Shown: one piece after another, positions 43,210 to 52,120 of the stretch
How the letters are laid out: each line of letters opens with the position of its first letter
Position numbering within the stretch: the first letter of the stretch is position 1
Source: Alistipes sp.
Lineage (GTDB): Bacteria; Bacteroidota; Bacteroidia; Bacteroidales; Rikenellaceae
Direction of reading: 5' to 3'
Assembly (NCBI GenBank): GCA_022511345.1
Contig: JAFLRR010000005.1
Coordinates: 62,001-126,000 of the forward strand
Length of the DNA: 64,000 nt
Made by a program: the position numbers and the translations under genes
Notes under the pieces: model-generated
The model's input: the letters and a program-made list of their open reading frames with translations, nothing else
Told to the model about the DNA's origin: nothing
Database searches by the model: none

Positions 43210-44387
43210 CATCCAAATCCGTTATTCTGCTTGCCTCTGCTCTGTTGCTTGCCGCACCCGTTTCGGCGGCAAGAAAGAACCGCGTTACGCGCAGCAATGA
43301 AACAGACCTGCAACACAAGGTCGACTCGCTCAATGCCATAATCGCCTCGCGCAATGCCGCCGTCGACTCGCTGCAGATGCTGCTCGATGCGACCAATGCT
43401 GCGGCAGATGCATCGCAGAACTATATCGACCCCGAGCAGGCTGCTGCCGACTCGATTGCCCGCGTGCAGCGCCGCCTGAAGCCGACACGCATATCGTCTA
43501 CATTCGACTCGTCCGACCTGGCTGTGCTCGATACGCTCGACTCGGGCGCCGAAGCCGTCAAGGTAGTGCTCTATGCAAACAGCATGTGGAGATATGTCCG
43601 CGACCGCGAATATGCCAAGGACAGCACCATATTCGAGCGTTACTGGGATACCAACGGACTGTTTCCATACAAGGATGTCAAGTATACCGACCTGCCCAAT
43701 TCGGTTGTAATAGACCTTCTTGACTCGCTCAACTCATATCACTATCCCTACAAGGGCAAGATTCATCCGCGCGGCAAATACGGTCCCCGCCGCGGCCGTC
43801 AGCACCAGGGCATCGACCTGCCGCTCAAGACCGGCGAACCCATATATGCCACCTTCAGCGGCCGCGTGCGCATTTCGCAGTACAACCGCGGCGGCTACGG
43901 CAATCTGGTAATCATACGCCACGACAACGGGTTGGAGACCTACTACGGTCACCTGTCCGAGCGCAAGGTCGAACCCGGCGAGTGGGTTGAAGCGGGACAG
44001 GTCATAGGTCTTGGAGGTTCGACGGGCCGCAGCACTGGTCCGCATCTGCATTTCGAGACGCGCTACTACGGACAGTCGTTCGACCCGCAGCGTCTCATAG
44101 ATTTCGAGAGCGGAGAGCTCTGCCGCGAGATGTTCCTGCTCAAAAAGTCCTATTTCAGCATCTACTCCAACGCCGGACAGGATTTCGACGACGAGGAGGC
44201 CAACGAGGCTCAGGACAAGAAGGAGGATGCCGAAAAGGCCGCCATGCAGTATCACAAGATTCGCTCGGGCGATACGCTCGGTGCCATTGCACGCCGCTAC
44301 GGCACAACGGTAACCAACATCTGCCGCCTGAACGGAATAAAGTCGACAACCGTGCTGCGCGTGGGACGCACGCTGCGCGTAAGATAG
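43206..44387 (+). CDS. M23 peptidoglycan endopeptidase with C-terminal LysM
   Basis: 393 residues from ATG 43206, which starts a signal peptide (VILLASALLLAAPVSAARK). A coiled-coil-like segment (~25-75) is followed by an M23/LytM domain with zinc ligands in RQHQGIDLPLKTGE and GPHLHFETRYYG, so it appears catalytically competent. The C-terminal LysM domain begins at YHKIRSGDTLGAIARRYGTT. Likely cleaves peptidoglycan cross-links in the periplasm. Coupled to the DUF3109 gene. Confidence 0.88.
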   Translation: MTSKSVILLASALLLAAPVSAARKNRVTRSNETDLQHKVDSLNAIIASRNAAVDSLQMLLDATNAAADASQNYIDPEQAAADSIARVQRRLKPTRISSTFDSSDLAVLDTLDSGAEAVKVVLYANSMWRYVRDREYAKDSTIFERYWDTNGLFPYKDVKYTDLPNSVVIDLLDSLNSYHYPYKGKIHPRGKYGPRRGRQHQGIDLPLKTGEPIYATFSGRVRISQYNRGGYGNLVIIRHDNGLETYYGHLSERKVEPGEWVEAGQVIGLGGSTGRSTGPHLHFETRYYGQSFDPQRLIDFESGELCREMFLLKKSYFSIYSNAGQDFDDEEANEAQDKKEDAEKAAMQYHKIRSGDTLGAIARRYGTTVTNICRLNGIKSTTVLRVGRTLRVR

Positions 44388-44397
44388 CCCTAAAGCT

Positions 44398-45063
44398 GTG
44401 GGATTGGCAGCCGACAACATACGTTCTCTGACCGAGCAACTGCCTGCAGGCGTATCGCTCGTAGCCGTGTCGAAGACATATCCGGCCGAGACGATAGCCG
44501 AGGCCTATGCGGCCGGTCAGCGAATATTCGGCGAGAGCCGTCCGCTCGAGATGCGCGACAAATACGAGGCTCTGCCGAAAGATATCGAGTGGCATATGAT
44601 AGGGCATCTGCAGACCAACAAGGTCAAGTATATCGTGCCTTTCGTCTCGCTCATCCACTCTGCCGACAGCCGACGGCTGATTGAGGCTGTCGACGCATGC
44701 GCCGCCCGTTGCGGCCGCACGGTCGATGTACTGCTCGAGGTTCATGTGGCAGCCGAGGAGAGCAAGAGCGGATGGGAACCATCGGAGCTTGTGTCCTATG
44801 TCGAAAGCGGCGAGTGGCGCAAATTGCGCAACGTGCGTTTTCGCGGGGTGATGGGCATTGCTACCAACACCGACGATATCGGTCGCATAAGGGCCGATTT
44901 CGAGGCTCTGGCCCGAATCAAGAGTGAGCTCGGAGCCTATTTCGACCAGACATTCGACACGCTCTCGATGGGCATGTCCGACGATTACGAAATTGCCATC
45001 GAGTGCGGTTCGACTATGGTTCGCATAGGCTCGCGCATATTCGGCGCCCGCACTTACAGATAG
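44398..45063 (+). CDS. PLP-binding homeostasis protein (YggS/PLPBP family)
   Basis: 221 residues, starting at GTG 44398 because no ATG is available. PLP lysine K26 in LVAVSKTYPAE; FGESRPLEM; WHMIGHLQTNKVKYI; LSMGMSDDYEIAIECGSTMV; RIGSRIFG. Single-domain TIM-barrel protein in PLP homeostasis. Last gene of the yicC unit; a bidirectional terminator follows. Confidence 0.92.
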   Translation: MGLAADNIRSLTEQLPAGVSLVAVSKTYPAETIAEAYAAGQRIFGESRPLEMRDKYEALPKDIEWHMIGHLQTNKVKYIVPFVSLIHSADSRRLIEAVDACAARCGRTVDVLLEVHVAAEESKSGWEPSELVSYVESGEWRKLRNVRFRGVMGIATNTDDIGRIRADFEALARIKSELGAYFDQTFDTLSMGMSDDYEIAIECGSTMVRIGSRIFGARTYR

Positions 45064-45081
45064 GCTATCTATGCAGACGAA

Positions 45082-45111
45082 AAACGACCGGCTCTCATGA
45101 GTCGGTCGTTT
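45082..45111. terminator. Bidirectional terminator between the PLP protein and rubrerythrin
   Basis: AAACGACCG (45082-45090) / CGGTCGTTT (45103-45111) between convergent genes. Confidence 0.7.
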
Positions 45112-45130
45112 CGTTTATAGCAGTTTGGGG

Positions 45131-45682
45131 CTACTTGCCGAAGTAGCGCTTGTAGAGACCCTCGAAGCCCTTGCCGTGGCGAGCCTCATCCTTTGCCATC
45201 TCGTGCACTGTGTCATGCACAGCGTCGAGGTTCTGCTCCTTGGCAATCTTCGCAAGGTGCATCTTGCCCTCGCATGCGCCGCACTCGGCATTCATGCGCT
45301 TGTAGAGGTTGGTCTTCGTGTCCCAAACCATCTCGCCGAGAAGCTCTGCGAACTTGGCAGCGTGCTCAGCCTCCTCGAAAGCGTAGCGCTTGAAAGCCTC
45401 GGCAATCTCGGGATAACCCTCGCGGTCGGCCTGGCGGCTCATGGCCAGATACATACCTACCTCGCTGCACTCGCCTGCGAAGTGGTCCTGAAGACCCTGC
45501 CACAGCTCCTCGTTCGAGCCTTTGCCATCGCCTATCTTGTGCTCGGTCACGAAATTCAGAGCTCCGTTCTCGACTGCCTCTACGAACTTATCTTTGCCTA
45601 CTTTGCACAGGGGGCACTGCTCGGGTGCCTCCGCACCTTCGTGGATATAACCGCAAACGGTGCAACGCCATTTCTTTGTCAT
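45131..45682 (-). CDS. Reverse rubrerythrin / NADH peroxidase-type di-iron protein
   Basis: 183 residues. The rubredoxin module is at the N-terminus (C7-x2-C10 and C23-x2-C26: CTVCGY, CPLC), then a ferritin-like di-iron domain ([51 protein letters not shown]). This order marks reverse rubrerythrins, which reduce H2O2 and protect anaerobes from oxygen. Cytoplasmic and monocistronic. Confidence 0.92.
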   Translation of the reverse strand: MTKKWRCTVCGYIHEGAEAPEQCPLCKVGKDKFVEAVENGALNFVTEHKIGDGKGSNEELWQGLQDHFAGECSEVGMYLAMSRQADREGYPEIAEAFKRYAFEEAEHAAKFAELLGEMVWDTKTNLYKRMNAECGACEGKMHLAKIAKEQNLDAVHDTVHEMAKDEARHGKGFEGLYKRYFGK

Positions 45683-45725
45683 AATCGTTTAAGTTTATTA
45701 AAGTGTTAAATTTTATTCTTCATTG

Positions 45726-45733
45726 CAAATATA
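45726..45733 (-). promoter_or_regulatory. -7 box for the rubrerythrin gene
   Basis: TATATTTG on the minus strand, 43 nt before the start; TTG at about 45748-45750 may be the -33 box. Confidence 0.6.
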
Positions 45734-45798
45734 CTACTCTTTGCCGACAATTTAGGCATTGCGCCGATAATATTTTCCTATGATAGTATAAGCAGAAC

Positions 45799-46749
45799 TT
45801 ATCTTGCAACAGCCTCTGACAGAATCATCTCTATGACAGTCAGATCGGAAGCGTCCTTGACAGCCACGTGCTTGCGGCTGTCGAGCAGGTAGAGAGCAGG
45901 TATGGCTTTCAGATCGTAGAGCAGACCGTTGCTTATTGCCGATTTGTCATCGCGAGCATATATCCACTCCGAAGGCATTTCGGCGGCATATTTCCGCCAT
46001 TCGTCCACATCGTCGTCGGGGTAGAGCATCAGAATCTTCAGCCGGCCGCTGCTTACGTTCTGGCGAACAATATCCGACGCCTCGAGGGCCATGCGAATGT
46101 CGCGGCACATGGGGCAGCCCGGATTGTTGAAGAAGAGCAGCAGATATTCGGCCTGCGTGCCGTAGAGACTCGAACGGCGTCCGTCGAATGTGACATACTC
46201 GAAGTCGTTGGCCGCATGTCCCGGCCGATTCTGCAGAGCCATGCGCAGTCGGTGTCTGGGAGCCTTCTTCTCCAGTTCGCCTATGCTGTCAGTAGCCATT
46301 ATGCACTCGAGAACGGGGATGTACAGCTCGTCGTCGCGCAACTGCGAATTGGGGTCGTACAGCACCTTCTCTGTCAGAAACATGAAATAACGGAAGGTGT
46401 TGGACGACGCCTCGGCACGCTGCATAAGACGCACCAGCGGCGAAGTGTCGCCTGGAGGAACGAGTTGCACGGCATAGAGTGCGAAATAGCGGAGCATGGC
46501 CGATGTATCCTGCCCGGCGACGTATGCAGAATCGGCGAACTGAAAGTCGTCCCAGAAATGGTCGAGCAGATATGCCTGGGCGTCCTCGTGCTGAACGGCC
46601 GCCGGCACCTGAAGCGACGGTGTGAAGATTCGGCTTGCGGCATGCCCGGCATCTCGGCTGCCGTTTTCACGCACGCTTCTGCCTCCGCATGCGAAGAGCA
46701 TGGCGGTTGCTGCGGCAACGAGAATGAGATGTTTCCAAGCGTGAATCAT
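45799..46749 (-). CDS. Thioredoxin-like lipoprotein (DUF5106-type)
   Basis: 316 residues from Met at 46749, which starts MIHAWKHLILVAAATAMLFAC (Cys21); codons further upstream lie beyond the promoter. The N-terminal domain (~55-195) matches the helical region found in DUF5106 proteins (AQAYLLDHFWDDFQFAD...). The C-terminal part is a thioredoxin fold with CPMC (NNPGCPMCRDI) and KAIPALYLLDS. Probably a periplasmic thiol-disulfide protein. The start lies only 4 nt past the -7 box. Confidence 0.75.
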   Translation of the reverse strand: MIHAWKHLILVAAATAMLFACGGRSVRENGSRDAGHAASRIFTPSLQVPAAVQHEDAQAYLLDHFWDDFQFADSAYVAGQDTSAMLRYFALYAVQLVPPGDTSPLVRLMQRAEASSNTFRYFMFLTEKVLYDPNSQLRDDELYIPVLECIMATDSIGELEKKAPRHRLRMALQNRPGHAANDFEYVTFDGRRSSLYGTQAEYLLLFFNNPGCPMCRDIRMALEASDIVRQNVSSGRLKILMLYPDDDVDEWRKYAAEMPSEWIYARDDKSAISNGLLYDLKAIPALYLLDSRKHVAVKDASDLTVIEMILSEAVAR

Positions 46750-46753
46750 ATTG

Positions 46754-46761
46754 CAAAGATA
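46754..46761 (-). promoter_or_regulatory. -7 box abutting the thioredoxin-like lipoprotein start
   Basis: TATCTTTG on the minus strand ends 4 nt before the ATG, so the transcript would be essentially leaderless. Confidence 0.55.
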
Positions 46762-46800
46762 TGCAAAATTAGCAATCAACGATATCGGCATGCCGGCACG

Positions 46801-46837
46801 AAAAAAATGAGCAGCCATATGATTCTGGCTGCTCATT
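46801..46837 (-). terminator. Terminator of the etfB-etfA-acyl-CoA dehydrogenase operon
   Basis: ATGAGCAGCCA (46808-46818) / TGGCTGCTCAT (46827-46837), followed on the minus strand by T7. Confidence 0.8.
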
Positions 46838-46871
46838 GCCGGTCATGATTGAAACCGGCGAGGTTCGGATG

Positions 46872-48596
46872 TTACTCCTCCGACTCTACGGCCTTGAAGA
46901 GTTCGACATCCTCGGGCTCCGATGCGAAGATGTAGGAGTAGGCCTCCTCCACCTTGCCGGCAGCCAGCTTGGCATATATTTTCGCACTCTGCGCGTACTC
47001 CTCGACGTCGGCAGCCTGACGTGCCAGCAGGAACGGTATGATGATGTGTCCTGCGGTCTCGACCAGACGGCGTGCGTGGAACTCCTTGTAACCGGCGTGC
47101 TCCTTGTCGATAGTCTCGACACGCTCTATCATAGCCTCGAACTTCTTGCGCAGCTCGACCAGCTTAGCCACGACGGGCTTCACTGCGTCGACATACTCGC
47201 CCTCTTCGTAGCGTGCGATCTGCTCCATGTAGGTACCTTTGGTCACGGCATTGATAGCAGCCACGACCTGCAGCTGCGAGGTTCCCTCGTAGATGTTCAT
47301 GATTCGCGCATCGCGGTAGAGACGCTCGCAGGCGTAGTCCTTCATGAAGCCAGAACCGCCGTGAATCTGAATCGAGTCGTAAGCCAACTGGTTGGCATAC
47401 TCCGAAGCGAAGAGCTTGACCAGCGGCGTGAAGCCGTCGGCAAGACGCGTGTAGAACTTCATCTCCTGACGCTCCTCGGCCTCGAGCGAACGCTCGTGCG
47501 AGATATGGGTGTACTGCTTGTATACCTCCACGAAACGGGTTGTTTCGTAGAGCAGTGCGCGCACGCCCTGCAGCTTGGCCTTCATGTTGGAGAGCATCTC
47601 CGATATGGCAGCGAACTTGACGATAGGTTTGCCGAACTGAGCACGCTCGTGTGCATACTTCAGCGCCTCGCGGTAAGCAGCCTCGCAGAGACCCACCGAC
47701 TGAGCGCCGATACCCAGACGGGCAGCGTTCATGAGCGACATCACATACTTGATAAGACCCATCTTGCGGTCGCCGACCAACTGTGCGGGAGCATCGGTGA
47801 AGACCAGCTCGCAAGTGGGCGAGCCCTTGATGCCGAGTTTGTTCTCGATGCGGCGCACCTTCACGCCTCCGTCGCGCTTGTCGTAGACCAGCATCGACAG
47901 ACCGCGCGCGTCGGTGGTTCCCTCCTCGGTACGGGCCAGAACCAGCGAAACCTCGCCGTCGCCATTGGTGATGAATCGCTTCACACCGTTCAGAAGCCAC
48001 GTCTGCTTCTCCTCGCTCCAGGTAGCCTTGAGCATCACGGCACCGAGGTCGGAACCTGCATCGGGCTCGGTGAGGTCCATGGCGCAGGTTGCGCCCTCGC
48101 ACACCCACGTCAGGAACTTCTCCTTGATTTCCTCGCTCGCGAACTCATTGAGAGTCTCGGCGCAATCCTGCAGACCCCAGATGTTCTCGAAGCTGGCATC
48201 GGCACGGGCAACCATCTCGTTGGCCATGACGAAGGTCACCAGCGGGAAGTTCAGACCGCCGAAACGGCGCGGCAGCGTAAGTCCGCTTAGGCCGGCATCG
48301 ACGATAGCCTTCATATTCTGCACCGTGCCCGAAGCGTATTCCACATGGTCGTTCACCACGCGGGGGCCTTCGTGGTCGACGCCCTCGGCATTGGGGGCGA
48401 TGACATCGCCGCAGACGCCGCCGGCGATTTCGAGCACTTTGCGGAACGAATCCATGGCATCCTCGAAATTCTGCGGTGCGTAGTCGTATTTGTCAGCTTC
48501 GGCGAAGCCGCGTTCCTTGAGCTCCACGATTTTGCGCATCATGGGATGCTGCAAGTGGTACTGCAAATCTTTATTGTCAGAAAAGAAATTAGCCAT
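46872..48596 (-). CDS. Acyl-CoA dehydrogenase with C-terminal extension
   Basis: 574 residues, longer than the usual ~380 by an added C-terminal domain. FAD-dependent core: AMDLTEPDAGSDLGAVMLKA, NGVKRFITNGDGEV, ARLGIGAQSVGLCEAAYREA, and catalytic-base region MNIYEGTSQLQVVAAIN. Lies 6 nt after etfA and presumably passes electrons to Etf. Could act in fatty-acid or amino-acid fermentation; no CoA-transferase or hydratase is adjacent to fix the substrate. Confidence 0.92.
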   Translation of the reverse strand: MANFFSDNKDLQYHLQHPMMRKIVELKERGFAEADKYDYAPQNFEDAMDSFRKVLEIAGGVCGDVIAPNAEGVDHEGPRVVNDHVEYASGTVQNMKAIVDAGLSGLTLPRRFGGLNFPLVTFVMANEMVARADASFENIWGLQDCAETLNEFASEEIKEKFLTWVCEGATCAMDLTEPDAGSDLGAVMLKATWSEEKQTWLLNGVKRFITNGDGEVSLVLARTEEGTTDARGLSMLVYDKRDGGVKVRRIENKLGIKGSPTCELVFTDAPAQLVGDRKMGLIKYVMSLMNAARLGIGAQSVGLCEAAYREALKYAHERAQFGKPIVKFAAISEMLSNMKAKLQGVRALLYETTRFVEVYKQYTHISHERSLEAEERQEMKFYTRLADGFTPLVKLFASEYANQLAYDSIQIHGGSGFMKDYACERLYRDARIMNIYEGTSQLQVVAAINAVTKGTYMEQIARYEEGEYVDAVKPVVAKLVELRKKFEAMIERVETIDKEHAGYKEFHARRLVETAGHIIIPFLLARQAADVEEYAQSAKIYAKLAAGKVEEAYSYIFASEPEDVELFKAVESEE

Positions 48597-48602
48597 GGTC
48601 GT

Positions 48603-49622
48603 TTACTTTGAATTTTGTTTGTAGTACTTAATCATCTTGGGGATGATTTCGTTCACGTCGCCCGTGATTGCGTAGTCGGCAATCTTGTTGATGGGGGCAT
48701 CGGGGTCGGTGTTGATGGAGATAATCATCGACGACTGGTCCATGCCGGCCGTGTGCTGGATCTGTCCCGAGATACCGCAGGCGATATAGAGCTTAGGACG
48801 AACCGTAACGCCGGTCTGGCCGACCTGACGCGCATGCTCCGTAAAGCCTGCGTCGACAGCGGCACGCGAAGCGCCCACCTCGGCACCCAGCACGTCGGCG
48901 AGCTCGTGGCAGAGCTGGAAGTTCTCCTTCGAGCCCATTCCGTAGCCGCCGGCAACGATTACGCCTGCGCCCTTGATGTTGATGCGGCGCTCCTCGATCT
49001 GGCGGTCGATAATCTTCACCACCAAGTCGGTGTCCTTAACGAACTTCTTCCAGTCGATAGCCTTCACTTCGCCTGCAGCGGGCTTTGCTGCATATGCCTT
49101 GCGCATCACGCCCTCGCGGACGGTAGCCATCTGCGGACGATGGTCGGGATTGACAATCGTGGCGATGATATTGCCGCCGAAAGCCGGACGAATCTGGTAG
49201 AGCAAGTTCTTGTACTCGGTGCCGGTCTTGGCATCCTTGTGGTCGCCGATTTCCAGCTGCGTGCAGTCGGCAGTCAGACCGCTGTAGAGAGCCGACGATA
49301 CGCGCGGTGCGAAGTCGCGACCCACGGGCGTTGCGCCGAACAGAACGATCTGGGGCTTCTCCTGCTCGATTAAGCCGCACAGAACAGCGGTGTGGGGCAG
49401 CGTGCGGAAGGGAGCGAACTCCTTGTCGTCGGCCACCCATACGGTATCGGCACCATATTTCGCCAGCTCCTTTTCAATGCCGGCAAGGCCTGCGCCCACA
49501 GCCACGGCCTCGAGCTTCACGCCCAGAGTGTCGGCCAGTTCGCGGCCCTTGGTGAGGAGTTCGAGGCTCACGTCAGCCGCAACTCCGTTCTCGTTTTCGA
49601 TATATACGAATATGTTGTTCAT
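48603..49622 (-). CDS. etfA: Electron transfer flavoprotein alpha subunit
   Basis: 339 residues from Met at 49622 (MNNIFVYIENENGVAADVSL); the Met five codons upstream is less likely. C-terminal FAD domain: VIVAGGYGMGSKENFQLCHE, then GASRAAVDAGF, RQVGQTGVTVRPKLYIACGI, SGQIQHTAGM. Works with EtfB and the dehydrogenase downstream. Confidence 0.93.
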   Translation of the reverse strand: MNNIFVYIENENGVAADVSLELLTKGRELADTLGVKLEAVAVGAGLAGIEKELAKYGADTVWVADDKEFAPFRTLPHTAVLCGLIEQEKPQIVLFGATPVGRDFAPRVSSALYSGLTADCTQLEIGDHKDAKTGTEYKNLLYQIRPAFGGNIIATIVNPDHRPQMATVREGVMRKAYAAKPAAGEVKAIDWKKFVKDTDLVVKIIDRQIEERRINIKGAGVIVAGGYGMGSKENFQLCHELADVLGAEVGASRAAVDAGFTEHARQVGQTGVTVRPKLYIACGISGQIQHTAGMDQSSMIISINTDPDAPINKIADYAITGDVNEIIPKMIKYYKQNSK

Positions 49623-49639
49623 CGTAAAATCCTCCAATG

Positions 49640-50515
49640 TTAACCGAGCGTGCGGCTCGTAATCAGTTCCACCATCAGTTCCTCGATATCCTTGTCAGCC
49701 GAGGAGAGCTTCTTGGCCTCCTTGGCCTGGAATACGACATTCTGTATGGCCTTGACCTTCGTAGGCGAGCCGGTCAGACCGAGCTGGTTCTCGTCGGGAT
49801 CGACATCGGCAGCCGCCAGTTCGACAATCTGCAGGTAGTCCTTCGATGCGGCCATCTTGGCATTGAATGCCTCGGCGTCGGCTGCTATCTCGGACTTGGT
49901 CAGGGCGTACTTGTACTTCATCACGCGCTTTGCATTCTGCGGGCGGCACTCTGCGGCCGAAGCGTTGACCGTGATTACCAGCGGCAGGGGAGCCTCCACG
50001 GTCTCGACACCGTGTTCGAGGCGGCGCTTTACGACAATCTTGTCGTCGGCAATGTCGAGAATCTCCTCGACATAGGTCACCTGCGGCAAAGCCAGCTTCT
50101 CGGCAACCTGGGGACCTACCTGCGCCGTGTCGCCGTCGATAGCCTGACGGCCTGCGACGATAATGTCGGCACCTATTTTCTTAAGCGCGCACGAGAGCGC
50201 ATACGAGGTGGCCAGCGTATCCGAACCTGCAAACTTGCGGTCGGTGAGCAGATAGCCTCCGTCGGCACCGCGGAACATGGCATCGCGGATTATGTCGGCC
50301 GCACGCAGCGGGCCCATCGAGAGAATGTGAACAGTCGAACCTGCAACTCGGTCCTTGATGGAGAGAGCCGCCTCGAGAGCATTCAAATCTTCGGGATTGA
50401 AGATTGCCGGCAGAGCCGCACGGTTGACCGTGCCTTCGGGAGTCATGGCATCCTTGCCCACATTGCGGGTGTCGGGTACCTGCTTTGCCAGCACAACTAT
50501 TTTCAGCTGTTTCAT
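49640..50515 (-). CDS. etfB: Electron transfer flavoprotein beta subunit
   Basis: 291 residues: KIVVLAKQVPDTRNVGKDAM at the N-terminus, IFNPEDLNALEAAL, LLTDRKFAGSDTLATSYAL, VAGRQAIDGDTAQVGPQVAE. First gene of the etf operon. No clear TAnnTTTG box was found in the AT-rich stretch upstream; read-through from purA is possible. Confidence 0.93.
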   Translation of the reverse strand: MKQLKIVVLAKQVPDTRNVGKDAMTPEGTVNRAALPAIFNPEDLNALEAALSIKDRVAGSTVHILSMGPLRAADIIRDAMFRGADGGYLLTDRKFAGSDTLATSYALSCALKKIGADIIVAGRQAIDGDTAQVGPQVAEKLALPQVTYVEEILDIADDKIVVKRRLEHGVETVEAPLPLVITVNASAAECRPQNAKRVMKYKYALTKSEIAADAEAFNAKMAASKDYLQIVELAAADVDPDENQLGLTGSPTKVKAIQNVVFQAKEAKKLSSADKDIEELMVELITSRTLG

Positions 50516-50622
50516 TATAAATTAAATTAATATATGTTCGTTTTTTCAACAGTTGCTGTCTCGCCACGGCATCCTCCGACCTTATGTCGGCTATGCAGTC
50601 GGCTTGTCGAAAGCGCTCTGTT

Positions 50623-51885
50623 TTATCTTACAATCGTATCCTCACGGTCCGGACCTACGGATATTATCTTTACCGGTATGCCGGTCTGCTGCTCGATAAA
50701 GCTGACGTAGTCCTTGAACTCCTGCGGGAAGTCTTCATAACGGCGCACCTTGCGCAAGTCGCATTTCCAACCCTTGAATTCACGGTATACGGGCGTCACT
50801 CCGCTCTCGATATTGTAGGGAAACACGGTGGTGCGGCCCTGCGGAGTGTCGTATGCCACGGCAACCTTTATGACGTCGAAGTCGTTCATCACGTCCGACT
50901 TCATCATTATAAGCGCCGTCGCGCCGTCTATCATGACAGCATATTTCAGCGCCACCATGTCGAGCCATCCGCAGCGGCGCTCGCGACCGGTGACGGCACC
51001 GTACTCATGGCCTATGTCGCGCAGCCTTTTGCCGGTCTCGTCGAACAGCTCGGTAGGGAAGGGGCCGCTGCCCACGCGGGTGCAGTATGCCTTGAATATT
51101 CCGTAGACCTCGCCTATGCGGCCGGGAGCGACTCCCAGACCCGTGCAGACGCCGGCACATACGGTGTTCGACGAAGTTACGAAGGGGTAGGAGCCGAAGT
51201 CGACATCGAGCAGCGTTCCCTGCGCGCCTTCGGCAAGAATGCTCTTGTCGGCAGCAAGCATGTCGTTGACGGTCTGCTCGGAGTCGATGATGCTGAAACG
51301 CTTCATGTACTCTATGGCCTCGAACCACTCAGCCTCCAAAGCTGCCACATCGCACGGATAGTTGAGCGAAGAGAGTATCGCCTCATGGCGGGCCTTGGCT
51401 TTGGCGTAGATGTTTTTGAAGTCGAGGAAAATATCGCCTGCACGCACTCCGTTACGGCTGATCTTGTCGGTGTATGCAGGTCCTATGCCTTTGCCGGTAG
51501 TGCCTATTTTGTTGGCACCTTTGGCCGCCTCGTATGCTGCGTCGAGCAGACGGTGCGTGGGCATTATCAGATGTGTTTTCTTGGATATGCAGAGCCGCTT
51601 GGTCAAATCGTGTCCGCTCTTGGCCAGCTCTTCGGCCTCGTTGCGGAAAAGTATCGGGTCGAGAACGACACCGTTGCCTATGATATTGACCTTGCCGCCC
51701 TGGAATATTCCCGACGGAATCGAACGCAGAATATATTTGCAACCGTCGAATTCCAGCGTATGGCCGGCGTTGGGTCCACCCTGAAAGCGGGCTACTGCAT
51801 CATATCGCGGCGTCAGCACATCGACAACCTTGCCTTTACCTTCGTCGCCCCACTGCAAACCGAGCACGACATCGACTCTCTTCAT
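50623..51885 (-). CDS. purA: Adenylosuccinate synthase
   Basis: 420 residues. LGLQWGDEGKGKVVDVL near the N-terminus (catalytic D14), GGPNAGHT, GTTGKGIGPAYTDKISR, GAQGTLLDVDFGSYPFVTSS, TGRERRCGWLDMVAL. First committed step from IMP to AMP, using GTP and aspartate. Confidence 0.96.
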   Translation of the reverse strand: MKRVDVVLGLQWGDEGKGKVVDVLTPRYDAVARFQGGPNAGHTLEFDGCKYILRSIPSGIFQGGKVNIIGNGVVLDPILFRNEAEELAKSGHDLTKRLCISKKTHLIMPTHRLLDAAYEAAKGANKIGTTGKGIGPAYTDKISRNGVRAGDIFLDFKNIYAKAKARHEAILSSLNYPCDVAALEAEWFEAIEYMKRFSIIDSEQTVNDMLAADKSILAEGAQGTLLDVDFGSYPFVTSSNTVCAGVCTGLGVAPGRIGEVYGIFKAYCTRVGSGPFPTELFDETGKRLRDIGHEYGAVTGRERRCGWLDMVALKYAVMIDGATALIMMKSDVMNDFDVIKVAVAYDTPQGRTTVFPYNIESGVTPVYREFKGWKCDLRKVRRYEDFPQEFKDYVSFIEQQTGIPVKIISVGPDREDTIVR

Positions 51886-51930
51886 ATAATTAAATAAGTG
51901 CGGTTTATTCCAAAAAACAATTTAAGCGTC

Positions 51931-51938
51931 CAAAGATA
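51931..51938 (-). promoter_or_regulatory. -7 box for purA
   Basis: TATCTTTG on the minus strand, 45 nt upstream of the start. Confidence 0.6.
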
Positions 51939-52071
51939 TGAATTTTTCGCATAAAAAACAAGCAGTCATCCTTAAAGCCGCTTTAATGGCCTGTCAGTTC
52001 GGGCAATACTGACGCCTCCCGCAAAAAAACTTCTAATTCGTCGGCAGTCGTAAATGCATCGTCCTTAATGT

Positions 52072-52104
52072 AAAAAACCTCCCCATATGCAGGGGAGGTT
52101 TTCT
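52072..52104 (-). terminator. Terminator of the PPi-dependent phosphofructokinase gene
   Basis: AAAACCTCCCC (52074-52084) / GGGGAGGTTTT (52092-52102) with a minus-strand T-run. Confidence 0.8.
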
Positions 52105-52120
52105 GTGTGCCGATGTCCGT

